Assembly: GCA_016280595.1 (NCBI GenBank)
Contig: JAEEHB010000021.1
Location: 1 to 39,958, forward strand
Direction: 5' to 3'
Length of the DNA stretch: 39,958 nt
From: Clostridiaceae bacterium
GTDB lineage: Bacteria; Bacillota; Clostridia; Oscillospirales; Acutalibacteraceae
Shown here in pieces: positions 7,734-14,210 of the stretch (the first letter of the stretch is position 1; each line of letters begins with the position of its first letter). Made by a program: the position numbers and the translations under genes. The notes under the pieces are model-generated. The model was not told where the DNA came from. It did not search any database and saw only the letters and a program-made list of their open reading frames with translations.

Positions 7734-9257
7734 TTATTTCAGGTCTCCGCCTACGGAGCCGTCCCAGGTATCAACGTGCTTGGCTTTCATTTCTTCCTCA
7801 TCAAACCAGCGGGTTGTGACCGCTTTGGTCTCGGTATAGAAGCGGAAGCCGTCTTTGCCCAGGCAGTGCAGGTCGCCGAAGAATGACTTCTTGTGGCCGG
7901 TGAACGGGAACACGCCTACGGGAACGGGGATGCCGACGTTTACGCCGACCATGCCGCCATCGGTCCTCTTGGTGAACTCTCTGGCGTAGTAGCCGCTCTG
8001 GGTGAAGATGACGCTGCCGTTTGCGAAGGGATTTGCGTTCATAATCGCGAGGCCTTCTTCAAAGTCCTTAACTCTCTTGATGCAGAGCACGGGCCCGAAA
8101 ATCTCGCGGGTGCCGACTGTCATCTCGGGAGTGACATTGTCAAGGATGGTGGGGCCTACATAGAAGCCGCCTTCGTAGCCGGGCACCACGGTATCTCTGC
8201 CGTCAAGCACGAGGGTTGCGCCCTCTTCGATGCCCTTGTTAATCCAATCTATAACGCTCTTTTTGTGCTCCGCGGAAACAACGGGGCCGAGCTGGCTGTC
8301 TTTTTCATAAGCGGGGCCGATTTTGAGCTCGCTCGCGAATTTAACGAGATACTCAACGAGCTTATCGGCGATGCTCTCCTGAGCGACAATAACGGGCAGT
8401 GCCATGCAGCGCTCGCCCGCGCAGCCGAAGGATGAGTTGATGATGCCCCTGGCGCTTCTCTCGAGCGCGGCATCCTCAAGCACAAGGCCGTGATTCTTGG
8501 CTTCGCACAGGCACTGAACTCTCTTGCCGTTTTCGGCGGCTCTTGAGAAGATGTGAAGGCCTACGGAAGTGGAGCCGACAAAGGTGACGCCCCTTACATC
8601 GGGATGCTCAAGCAGAAGGTCCGCTTCGTGCCTGGAGCAGGTAACGATATTCACAACGCCGTCGGGGAGGCCTGCCTCCTGCCAGAGTTCGGCGATGCGC
8701 ATGCAGGTCATCGGGGTCATGGAAGCGGCCTTGATGACGATGGTGTTGCCGCAGGCGATGCACATAGGAGTCATCCAGCCCATGGGAATCATGCCGGGGA
8801 AATTGAAAGGAGCGATGCCGGCGAAAACGCCGACGGGCTCTCTGTAAAGAGTGGTGTCATATCCGGAGGAAGTATCGCGGATGCTTTCGCCCATCAGGAG
8901 CGAGGGAGCGGAAAGAGCAAGTTCAACGGGCTCTTTAACCTTGAGGATGTCGCCCTTGGCTTCGCCCCATACCTTGCCTTCTTCTCTTGCACAGAGCTCT
9001 GTGAGCTCATCCATATGAGCGATGAGGAGATCGCGGAAATCGTAGATTATCTGCACTCTCTTCATAACGGGAGTGTTGCTCCATGCGGGGAACGCCTTTT
9101 TGGCGCACTCAACTGCGTAGTCAACCTCTTCTTTGGTGCAGCAGGGAGTCTGGGCAATCACTTCGCCGGTGGAAGGATTGTAGACATCCATATATTTTTC
9201 GGTGGCGGAATCAAGCCACTGACCGCCTGCGAAATACTTGAGTTTTTTAACGGACAT
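7734..9257 (-). CDS. mmsA: CoA-acylating methylmalonate-semialdehyde dehydrogenase
   Basis: A 507-residue aldehyde dehydrogenase of the MMSDH branch, which converts methylmalonate or malonate semialdehyde plus CoA and NAD to propionyl- or acetyl-CoA with CO2 release (valine, beta-alanine and inositol breakdown). Seen: PFNFP (151-154), the catalytic Cys in GCAGERCMAL (Cys284), and EAKNH in place of the general-base Glu motif of ordinary ALDHs, which is the mark of CoA-dependent MMSDH. A GTG three codons upstream (9266) is in frame, but the AAGGAA ribosome site is only about two bases from it and about eleven from the ATG, so the ATG is preferred. No inositol or valine genes adjoin it. Also called iolA. 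Confidence 0.9.
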   Translation of the reverse strand: MSVKKLKYFAGGQWLDSATEKYMDVYNPSTGEVIAQTPCCTKEEVDYAVECAKKAFPAWSNTPVMKRVQIIYDFRDLLIAHMDELTELCAREEGKVWGEAKGDILKVKEPVELALSAPSLLMGESIRDTSSGYDTTLYREPVGVFAGIAPFNFPGMIPMGWMTPMCIACGNTIVIKAASMTPMTCMRIAELWQEAGLPDGVVNIVTCSRHEADLLLEHPDVRGVTFVGSTSVGLHIFSRAAENGKRVQCLCEAKNHGLVLEDAALERSARGIINSSFGCAGERCMALPVIVAQESIADKLVEYLVKFASELKIGPAYEKDSQLGPVVSAEHKKSVIDWINKGIEEGATLVLDGRDTVVPGYEGGFYVGPTILDNVTPEMTVGTREIFGPVLCIKRVKDFEEGLAIMNANPFANGSVIFTQSGYYAREFTKRTDGGMVGVNVGIPVPVGVFPFTGHKKSFFGDLHCLGKDGFRFYTETKAVTTRWFDEEEMKAKHVDTWDGSVGGDLK

Positions 9258-9363
9258 TTTAACCACTTTCCTTTGCTAATATATTGACGGAGATGCGCGC
9301 CGATGTAATTTATAAAATAAGAATTGCAAAAAGGGCGCAATCATCCCATAGTTTATCTGCTAT

Positions 9364-9392
9364 ATTATAATATGCATTTTTTATTTTGTCAA
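9364..9392 (-). promoter_or_regulatory. Sigma-A-type promoter for mmsA
   Basis: On the minus strand TTGACA (9392-9387), a 17-base spacer and TATAAT (9369-9364): both boxes match consensus. Transcription would give a leader of about 100 bases before the mmsA ATG at 9257. Confidence 0.75.
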
Positions 9393-9441
9393 TACCATAT
9401 TGAGTTCAATGCGAAATGCGCAATTCGCAATGCGGAATTAA

Positions 9442-9576
9442 GGGGCGCCAGGCGCCGATTATATTATGCTCACGCATATCCTTGAATGCGGGCGGATGGT
9501 ATCCGGTCTCACCTGTCGGTTCAGTCGGTGCTTTCGCTACGCGAAGGTGTCCACCGGACACCCGCACCCCTACGGG
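9442..9576. repeat. REP-like repeat, copy E, interrupted by an insert
   Basis: Starts with GGCGC-CAG-GCGCC and ATGC-TCAC-GCAT like copy A, then GGGCGGATGGTATCCGG, but the final palindrome is broken by about 55 bases before the CCCGCACCCCTACGGG end. The insert has its own hairpin GGTGTCC-ACC-GGACACC. The flanking sequence just left (9405-9440) is rich in short GCGCAATTCGCAA-type repeats, also seen beside copy F. Confidence 0.6.
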
Positions 9577-9656
9577 TCAAGTACTTGTTAAAAACATAAT
9601 TGTTTTTGATGTTGCTTCCTGAGCGGCACTTAGGGAGGCGAAGAGACGAGCAAAAA

Positions 9657-9712
9657 CGGAGCATTTGCGAACAAAGACAGTACTGAAGTACGGCTAGTGA
9701 GCAAAGGCTCCG
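9657..9712. repeat. Nested hairpin element N3
   Basis: CGGAGC (9657-9662) pairs with GCTCCG (9707-9712), TTTGC (9664-9668) with GCAAA (9701-9705), and the centre has GTAC-TGAA-GTAC (9680-9691). The plan is that of N1, N2 and N4, with other stem sequences. It lies between REP-like copy E and the terminator-like repeat at 9763. Confidence 0.5.
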
Positions 9713-9762
9713 AGAAAAGACAATAACAAAATATTCCTTATAGCAAAAAGAACAAACAAAAT

Positions 9763-9816
9763 TCAAGGACTGCAAGTTGCAAACTCGCAGCCCTTCTTAA
9801 CTATATTGTCTTTTCG
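9763..9816. terminator. Terminator-like repeat, copy 1
   Basis: A 54-base unit with hairpin arms AAGGACTGC (9765-9773) and GCAGCCCTT (9787-9795), one mismatch, then a T-rich tail. By my count 49 of 54 bases match the unit at 23558-23611. It lies 30 bases past the stop of the minus-strand repressor gene, so it may end that transcript. Confidence 0.55.
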
Positions 9817-9845
9817 TTTTTTGCCGTATATTCGCCGACCGAAGA

Positions 9846-10439
9846 TCAGATTTCGCGGCGGAGCTCCACTACCTTTCCGAAGAAAGTGACCGGCAGTTTC
9901 GCCACCTGCTCCCTCGTATAGAAAATCGAGTTATACTCCGGATTTTCCGCCATGAGCAGTATGCCGTTTTTGAGCACTTTGAGGCGCTTGAGGGTTGAAT
10001 TTTCGCCGCTCTCCATTGCAACGACGATGTCGTTATCCTCCACCTGGCTCTGGATTCTGACTACGAGAGTGTCGCCGCTCTGAAACATAGGATACATGCT
10101 CTGCCCCTTCACGGTAAGCGCACAGTATTCGCCGCGCCTCGCGAGTTCGGGTGAGATGGCGACAAACTCGCACACATCCTCGTCTTCTATAAATGTCATT
10201 TCGCCTGCCTGCACGAAGCCCTTTACGGGAATCATCACGGGGTCGTCGGGGGTGTCAAGCCCGAGAATCGCGCCGATGGAGCAGTGAAAAATCTGGCTCA
10301 GGGCGATGAGCATATCGGTATCCGGATTGGTCCTGCCCTTTTCCCACTGGCTGATTGCCGTCTGATGCACTCCGCAGAGTTCGGCGAGTTCGAGCTGGGA
10401 AAGGCTGGCCTTTTTTCTGAGTAATCTTATGTTATTCAT
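9846..10439 (-). CDS. XRE-family repressor with S24 self-cleavage domain
   Basis: A 197-residue phage-CI/LexA-like repressor. Residues 1-60 are a Cro/C1 helix-turn-helix (LSQLELAELCGVHQTAISQWEKG). Residues about 68-190 are an S24 peptidase fold: possible cleavage site Ala78-Gly79 in VQAGEM, nucleophile Ser114 in KGQSMYPMF, and Lys151 in STLKRLK. Such repressors cut themselves on contact with RecA filaments, releasing genes after DNA damage. It is transcribed away from the lysis operon at 10663 with divergent promoters 30 bases apart, so it most likely controls that operon and itself. It is not the housekeeping LexA: it has an XRE rather than a winged-helix N-terminus. Ribosome site GGAGGAAC precedes the ATG. 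Confidence 0.9.
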   Translation of the reverse strand: MNNIRLLRKKASLSQLELAELCGVHQTAISQWEKGRTNPDTDMLIALSQIFHCSIGAILGLDTPDDPVMIPVKGFVQAGEMTFIEDEDVCEFVAISPELARRGEYCALTVKGQSMYPMFQSGDTLVVRIQSQVEDNDIVVAMESGENSTLKRLKVLKNGILLMAENPEYNSIFYTREQVAKLPVTFFGKVVELRREI

Positions 10440-10532
10440 AGTGTTCCTCCGTTCTTTTAAGAGCAGATTTATTGACCTGCCCGGGGAATGAAAAAACAGT
10501 CCGATAATTCCGCGTGCTATTATTCAGCCTAT

Positions 10533-10561
10533 ATTATGAGGCATTCTATTGAAAAAGTCAA
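10533..10561 (-). promoter_or_regulatory. Leftward promoter of the repressor gene
   Basis: Minus strand TTGACT (10561-10556), 17 bases, CATAAT (10538-10533). It points at the repressor ATG at 10439. Confidence 0.6.
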
Positions 10562-10572
10562 GCGAAAATCGC
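10562..10572. promoter_or_regulatory. Candidate operator between divergent promoters
   Basis: GCGA-AAA-TCGC is a short exact inverted repeat placed between the two -35 boxes, where a CI-like dimer could block both promoters. Only one copy is seen, so the assignment is tentative. Confidence 0.3.
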
Positions 10573-10590
10573 AAAAAATTATTTTTCCTA

Positions 10591-10619
10591 TTGACAGACT
10601 CAATTTTCGGGTCTAAAAT
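10591..10619 (+). promoter_or_regulatory. Rightward promoter of the lysis operon
   Basis: TTGACA (10591-10596), 17 bases, TAAAAT (10614-10619). It lies inside a longer open frame beginning at 10549, which argues that the first gene starts at the downstream ATG 10663. Confidence 0.7.
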
Positions 10620-10662
10620 TATTAGTGGTGCTCGTATTTTTGCACGGAATCGAGGTGATTTA

Positions 10663-11268
10663 ATGAATATTACTATTGATAACGGCACTGCCGACATCTC
10701 TCTGCCGAGTGAGGAAGAGATGAAAGAAGCCGTTAAAATCTGCTGCGGAAGGTGCTGTCACGAGTGTGAAACGCCCGTTGAATACGCCTGGAGAAAGCGG
10801 ATGCTGGACCTCGCCGGACTGACCGGGAGAGCAGTTGAAGAGGTACTCAGCGAAGCGGAAAAAGCGTACATAAAGGCATACTATTATGAGGGCAGAAGCA
10901 CGGGTGAAATCGCCGGTGAAAAAGGAGTTTCACGCTCTGTTGTATGCGCGGCTCTCACAAGGGCAAAGGAAAAACTGCGCAGGGCTCTCGGTTACGCCGT
11001 AATCTACCAGAATTCGCTTGAAGGCGGGGCTCAGACGGAAGCGTTTACGGAATACGCCCTGCATATTATCGGGGCGCGGCACTGCAGGAGCGAAGATGTC
11101 GGCACACGGCTCAAAGAATTGCGAAGCGCGAGAGCCGTGAATACCTCTGCCGCCGCAAAAGCGCTCGGCATAGGCATAGAGCGTCTGCTGGATATTGAGG
11201 CAGGCAGGGTGGAACCGCTTGCCCGGGAAGTGCTCGGGCTTTGTGAAGTGTATGGTGTTATAAACTGA
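10663..11268 (+). CDS. Double helix-turn-helix regulator with Cys cluster
   Basis: A 201-residue protein. Residues about 61-110 read like sigma-70 region 4 (LSEAEKAYIKAYYYEGRSTGEIA, VSRSVVCAALTRAKEKLRRAL). Residues about 145-198 look like a second, XRE-type helix-turn-helix (VGTRLKELRSARAVNTSAAAKALGI, ERLLDIEAGR). Near the N-terminus is CCGRCCHEC (Cys 27, 28, 31, 32, 35), which could bind a metal. The ATG at 10663 has a GAGGTG ribosome site at 5 bases; a longer frame from 10549 runs over the promoter and is rejected. As first gene of the operon it may act as activator or late-gene regulator of the downstream lysis genes. The family is not known to me by name. Confidence 0.75.
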   Translation: MNITIDNGTADISLPSEEEMKEAVKICCGRCCHECETPVEYAWRKRMLDLAGLTGRAVEEVLSEAEKAYIKAYYYEGRSTGEIAGEKGVSRSVVCAALTRAKEKLRRALGYAVIYQNSLEGGAQTEAFTEYALHIIGARHCRSEDVGTRLKELRSARAVNTSAAAKALGIGIERLLDIEAGRVEPLAREVLGLCEVYGVIN

Positions 11269-11283
11269 AAGGATGATGATGTG

Positions 11284-11514
11284 ATGAAAGATCTTAAAGA
11301 ACTTGCCCTGAGTTATTACCGCGGCGCGGACATCGTGGCGCAGAGAATAGCCGAGAGGCGAAGAAGACTTAACAAACTCGGCAAAGGGAGCAGAGAAGCC
11401 GGCATACTGCGGGATGAACTGAATGTGCTCTACCGCGAGCGCAGGGACACGCTTGAGACGGCGGACCTGCTTTGGAACTATTATGGGGGTGACAGGCATG
11501 CACAGGTACATTGA
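11284..11514 (+). CDS. Small charged protein of the lysis operon
   Basis: A 76-residue, mostly helical, Arg/Glu/Leu-rich protein with no signal or membrane segment. An in-frame GTG at 11281 is an alternative start; AAAGGA lies 7 or 10 bases upstream. Its end overlaps the start of the next gene by 17 bases, so translation is probably coupled. No family is recognised. Small proteins of this kind occur between phage tail and lysis genes, but that is only context. Confidence 0.6.
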   Translation: MKDLKELALSYYRGADIVAQRIAERRRRLNKLGKGSREAGILRDELNVLYRERRDTLETADLLWNYYGGDRHAQVH

Positions 11515-12259
11515 GGGGAATATAGGTGAAAACAGGGCGCTCACCTTCGCCGCCTGCTGCGGTTACACCGGGGAAAACGATGCAAACTGCCTGAAAATCC
11601 GCCTTGAAAATACCGATATGCAGGGAGCGGGAAGATACTTTGTGACCTTTGAAATCTCGCCCGGAAACACGGTGGTTTCAAATGAAATCACAAACGAAAA
11701 CTGCCGCCCCGCCTTCATAAGCGAAGGATATATTTACTGCCCGCTCACGGCGTCTTTGACGCAGTCCGGAAACCTTGCGGTGCAGGTGACCGCCGTATAT
11801 ACGCAGGGCGAAGAAGAAAGGGAGGTTAAATCGGGCGTTGCCCGCCTGTCATTCGGCGAATCGCTCGGGCAGGCGTTTACCGTGATGAGTGAGGAATACA
11901 GCGGCGTTTTCTCCGCTCTTGACAGCATTGAAGCCCGCCTTGATATCGCGGAGGAAGCCCTGCTGAACACGGACTACGACCTGGTCGCGGCGGCGGTCTG
12001 CGCCTCGCTCGTATCAAAGCGCGACGGCAGCACAAGGCTCTACTGCCCCGCTTCGGCGGACGAAGCGGCGGGCCTTATAAATCACATAATCGAGAGCGTT
12101 GAGCCCGATGAAAATATTACGCATCTCGTGGTCACGCCTGCGGCTGAATTCACACGCGCCTGCCTTTACATCGTGAGGGTAAACTCCGGCTCGTGCACGG
12201 TTTCGGTGCACTCGGGTGCAGAGCTCATAAGGCTGTTGCTGAGCGAGGTAAGCGAATGA
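11498..12259 (+). CDS. Phage baseplate/tail-fibre-like protein
   Basis: A 253-residue protein. The first ~125 residues are beta-rich and resemble the N-terminal domain of upper-baseplate proteins of Gram-positive phages (LTFAACCGYTGENDANCLKI, YFVTFEISPGN, YIYCPLTASLTQSGNLAVQV, GVARLSFGESL). The rest includes a helical linker (about 130-160) and a beta-rich C-terminal domain. The start ATG 11498 is chosen for its GGGGGTG ribosome site; an upstream in-frame ATG lies inside the previous gene. Its stop overlaps the amidase start as ATGA. In phages, such genes lie just before the lysis genes. No other tail or capsid gene is present. The family call is tentative. Confidence 0.5.
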   Translation: MHRYIEGNIGENRALTFAACCGYTGENDANCLKIRLENTDMQGAGRYFVTFEISPGNTVVSNEITNENCRPAFISEGYIYCPLTASLTQSGNLAVQVTAVYTQGEEEREVKSGVARLSFGESLGQAFTVMSEEYSGVFSALDSIEARLDIAEEALLNTDYDLVAAAVCASLVSKRDGSTRLYCPASADEAAGLINHIIESVEPDENITHLVVTPAAEFTRACLYIVRVNSGSCTVSVHSGAELIRLLLSEVSE

Positions 12260-12999
12260 GAGGAGATATTGTAATATCCGTAGGTCACGGCAAAAACGCC
12301 GCCGGAAAATATGACCCGGGCGCTGTGAGCAGGGACAGGAAATACCACGAGCACCGCATAGCAAGGGAGATTGCACGGTATGCCGCGGAGTATCTGCAGT
12401 GCGATATAATCAACGAAAACGGAAACAGATGTCTCGCCGAAAGGATAAGGGATGTGAACGCGGGAAACTACGGCTTCGCGGCGGAAATTCACCTTAACGC
12501 GGGCGGAGGCACGGGCACGGAAACCTATTACTACCACGGCTCCCCCACCGGAAAACGCGCGGCGGACGAGGTGAGCAAAAGCATAAGCGGGGCGCTGAAA
12601 ATACGAAACAGAGGGCCCAAAATCAGGCTCAACTCCGCAGGAAGGGATTACTTCGGCTTTATCCGTCAGTCGAAACCCTGCGCCGTGCTGATTGAAACAG
12701 TGTTCATCGACTGCGACAGCGACCTTGAAAAAGTGAAAACTCCCGAAGGTGCGAAGGCCTGCGGCGAAGCGCTTGCGAAAGGGCTTGAAAAGGCGCTTGC
12801 GGAAAACACTCATTACGAGGTGACCGCCTGCAACATCGCCGTGAGAAGCACGGCTGATGCGGACAGCCCCGAAATAAGACGGCTCGCAAAAGGCGAAAAT
12901 TTCAAGGTGACAATCACGGCGAAAAACGGAAAATGGGGCAGACTGCCGGGCGGCGGCTGGGTAAACCTTGAAAAAGGATGCAGGAGGGCGAAGAAATGA
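12256..12999 (+). CDS. N-acetylmuramoyl-L-alanine amidase (endolysin) with SH3 domain
   Basis: A 247-residue amidase of the Amidase_3 fold, a zinc enzyme that cuts the bond between N-acetylmuramic acid and L-alanine in peptidoglycan. Seen: ISVGHGKN (His11), Glu32 in HEHRIAREIA, His79 in AEIHLNAGGG, and the catalytic Glu147 in LIETVFIDCDSD. A bacterial SH3 domain follows at about 188-240 (CNIAVRSTADADS...GGGWVNLEKG). There is no signal peptide, so release to the wall would need a holin, and holin-like genes follow directly. The ATG overlaps the previous stop and has a GAGGTAA ribosome site; a longer frame from 12193 lies within the previous gene. Confidence 0.92.
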   Translation: MRGDIVISVGHGKNAAGKYDPGAVSRDRKYHEHRIAREIARYAAEYLQCDIINENGNRCLAERIRDVNAGNYGFAAEIHLNAGGGTGTETYYYHGSPTGKRAADEVSKSISGALKIRNRGPKIRLNSAGRDYFGFIRQSKPCAVLIETVFIDCDSDLEKVKTPEGAKACGEALAKGLEKALAENTHYEVTACNIAVRSTADADSPEIRRLAKGENFKVTITAKNGKWGRLPGGGWVNLEKGCRRAKK

Positions 13000-13193
13000 A
13001 CTGGGAAATTCTGTTTTCTTTTCTGGGCTCGGCAACCGGCTGCATAGCGGGCATACTCGCGAGCCAGAAACTCACCAACTACCGACTTGAAAGGCTTGAG
13101 GAAAAGGTGAACAAGCACAACAATCTTGTGGAAAGAATGACCGTAAGCGAAATGAAAATACAGATGATGGAGGATAAACTCAATGAATCTTAA
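12996..13193 (+). CDS. Small membrane/coiled-coil protein, XhlA-like
   Basis: A 65-residue protein with one N-terminal membrane segment (about 4-24, ILFSFLGSATGCIAGILAS) and a charged coiled-coil tail (LERLEEKVNKHNNLVERM). The position between endolysin and holin and the topology resemble hemolysin XhlA-type phage proteins that work with a holin, although in XhlA the membrane segment is at the other end. ATG overlaps the amidase stop (ATGA) and has an AGGAGGG ribosome site at 7 bases. Confidence 0.7.
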   Translation: MNWEILFSFLGSATGCIAGILASQKLTNYRLERLEEKVNKHNNLVERMTVSEMKIQMMEDKLNES

Positions 13194-13437
13194 AGACGTG
13201 AGCGCGGGCACCTGGGCAAGACTCGCGGTGCTGATTGCGGCGCTTGTAAACACGGCGCTTATCATATTCGGGCGCAGCCCCCTCTCCGCTCTCGGAGACG
13301 GCGGAAACATTGCGGGGATTGTGATTGCGGTCGCTTCAGCCCTGCTCTCTTACTGGAAAAACAACTCCTTCACCCGCGCCGCACAGGCGGCGGACGAGGT
13401 GATGGCGGAGCTGAAAAAACTCCCGCGCGTAAAATAA
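13183..13437 (+). CDS. Phage holin, SPP1 type
   Basis: An 84-residue protein with two membrane segments (about 12-30 and 42-60) and a basic C-terminal tail. The motif SYWKNNSFTRAAQAADEVM is typical of SPP1-type holins. Holins open the membrane at a set time so that a cytoplasmic endolysin can reach peptidoglycan; the endolysin two genes upstream has no signal peptide, which fits. Start overlaps the previous gene by 11 bases; GGAGG at 9 bases. With the genes from 10663 it forms one overlapping operon. Confidence 0.88.
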   Translation: MNLKDVSAGTWARLAVLIAALVNTALIIFGRSPLSALGDGGNIAGIVIAVASALLSYWKNNSFTRAAQAADEVMAELKKLPRVK

Positions 13438-13511
13438 TTTTATAAGCGGTGCAACACTTTGCCCCGGAAGAGTCACATATAAGTGACACAAATAACCGGG
13501 AGGAAGAAAAA

Positions 13512-13583
13512 ATGACACTGCTTATCTGCGGAGTAACCGCCTTGCTTGTGGGAATTTTCGTGTATGCGGAACTCCCCTGCTGA
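13512..13583 (+). CDS. 23-residue membrane micropeptide
   Basis: ATG to TGA encodes 23 residues, MTLLICGVTALLVGIFVYAE and then LPC, which is one hydrophobic membrane segment. A strong ribosome site GGGAGGA (13498-13504) stands 7 bases upstream. It lies 74 bases after the holin stop, beyond a GTCAC-ATATAA-GTGAC inverted repeat at 13472-13487. It could be an extra lysis component or an antiholin-like peptide, or a chance frame; the ribosome site makes translation credible. The rest of 13438-13760 holds the rpsO promoter and leader. Confidence 0.5.
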   Translation: MTLLICGVTALLVGIFVYAELPC

Positions 13584-13625
13584 ATAGAGAAATAAAGAAA
13601 ATTACTTAAATAATAAAAAAAACTC

Positions 13626-13654
13626 TTTACAAGCCCTTTTTCTTGTGATATAAT
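13626..13654 (+). promoter_or_regulatory. Promoter of rpsO
   Basis: TTTACA (13626-13631), 17 bases, TATAAT (13649-13654). It gives a leader of about 100 bases before rpsO. Confidence 0.75.
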
Positions 13655-13669
13655 CCCGTTTGCAATCTG

Positions 13670-13756
13670 CCTCTGTCCCGGTCCGGGGGGTATGCCTCAA
13701 AGAGGATTTCACCTGCCCCGCACTGAGAAGACGGCAAATAATTAAACGAGGTGAAA
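13670..13756 (+). promoter_or_regulatory. rpsO leader with ribosome-site sequestering stem
   Basis: TTTCACCT (13707-13714) is an exact complement of AGGTGAAA (13749-13756), which includes the rpsO ribosome site GAGGTG. A competing upstream fold is possible: CCTCT (13670-13674) with AGAGG (13701-13705) around a CCC/GGG stem. S15 is known to repress its own mRNA through leader structures in many bacteria; that this leader does so is inferred. Confidence 0.5.
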
Positions 13757-13760
13757 AACA

Positions 13761-14024
13761 ATGACACAGGAAGAAAAACAGGCAATCATCAAAGAGTATG
13801 CAGCACACGAGGGCGACACCGGTTCACCCGAGGTTCAGATCGCTGTTCTCACCAAGAGAATCAACGACCTCAATGAGCATCTTAAGGTTCACAAGAAAGA
13901 CAATCACAGCCGCAGAGGCCTGCTCAAGATGGTCGGTCACAGAAGGAACCTCCTTGCATACCTTCAGAAGGTAGATATTGAGCGTTACCGTTCAATCGTT
14001 GCAAGACTCGGTCTGCGTAAATAA
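13761..14024 (+). CDS. rpsO: Ribosomal protein S15
   Basis: An 87-residue S15 protein of normal length, with the signature [15 protein letters not shown] start ([21 protein letters not shown]), [19 protein letters not shown] and [13 protein letters not shown]15 binds 16S rRNA early in small-subunit assembly. GAGGTG lies 7 bases before the ATG. pnp follows after a 186-base structured spacer, the common bacterial order. The usual upstream neighbours (truB, ribF) are absent, and the phage lysis module occupies that place. Confidence 0.98.
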   Translation: MTQEEKQAIIKEYAAHEGDTGSPEVQIAVLTKRINDLNEHLKVHKKDNHSRRGLLKMVGHRRNLLAYLQKVDIERYRSIVARLGLRK

Positions 14025-14036
14025 TTCAACACACGG

Positions 14037-14066
14037 TGCAGGCAGAAAGTCTCTTTTCTGCCTGCA
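14037..14066 (+). terminator. Hairpin after rpsO, attenuator-like
   Basis: TGCAGGCAGAAA (14037-14048) pairs with TTTCTGCCTGCA (14055-14066) in a near-perfect 12-bp stem. Only a short T-run follows, so it probably slows or partly ends transcription, or protects the rpsO 3' end. A second hairpin, TTTCCCG/CGGGAAA, follows at 14067-14087. Confidence 0.55.
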
Positions 14067-14098
14067 TTTCCCGTATTAAGCGGGAAAATCGCAATCAT

Positions 14099-14183
14099 CG
14101 GGAATGCCCGGATAAGTTAGCAATGAATCGGGGGCAAAAGAGTTTTTTACTCCGGATTTATTGCTAAACGCCGGCATTACCCG
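14099..14183 (+). promoter_or_regulatory. Long stem-loop in the pnp leader
   Basis: The arms CGGGAATGCC-C-GG (14099-14111) and CCGGCATT-A-CCCG (14171-14183) pair over 12 bp with two bulges. GTTAGCAATGAATC (14116-14129) then pairs with GATTTATTGCTAA-A-C (14155-14169). The result is an ~85-base, mostly double-stranded hairpin ending 28 bases before the pnp ATG. In E. coli an RNase III-cut leader duplex allows PNPase to repress itself; the same logic here is inference. Confidence 0.55.
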
Positions 14184-14210
14184 TTGAAATAAATTAAACG
14201 AGGTAAAGAC

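Noticed and set aside
9846-10439. Housekeeping LexA
   Set aside because: The N-terminal domain is XRE-type, not the LexA winged helix, and its context is a divergent lysis operon.
10549-10662. Upstream extension of the double-HTH regulator
   Set aside because: It overlaps a near-consensus promoter and has no ribosome site; ATG 10663 has both.
13472-13487. Operator GTCAC-ATATAA-GTGAC for the S24 repressor
   Set aside because: The sequence does not recur between the divergent promoters, so no link to the repressor can be supported.
9846-13583. Complete prophage
   Set aside because: No integrase, replication, terminase, portal or capsid genes; only repressor, one baseplate-like gene and lysis genes.
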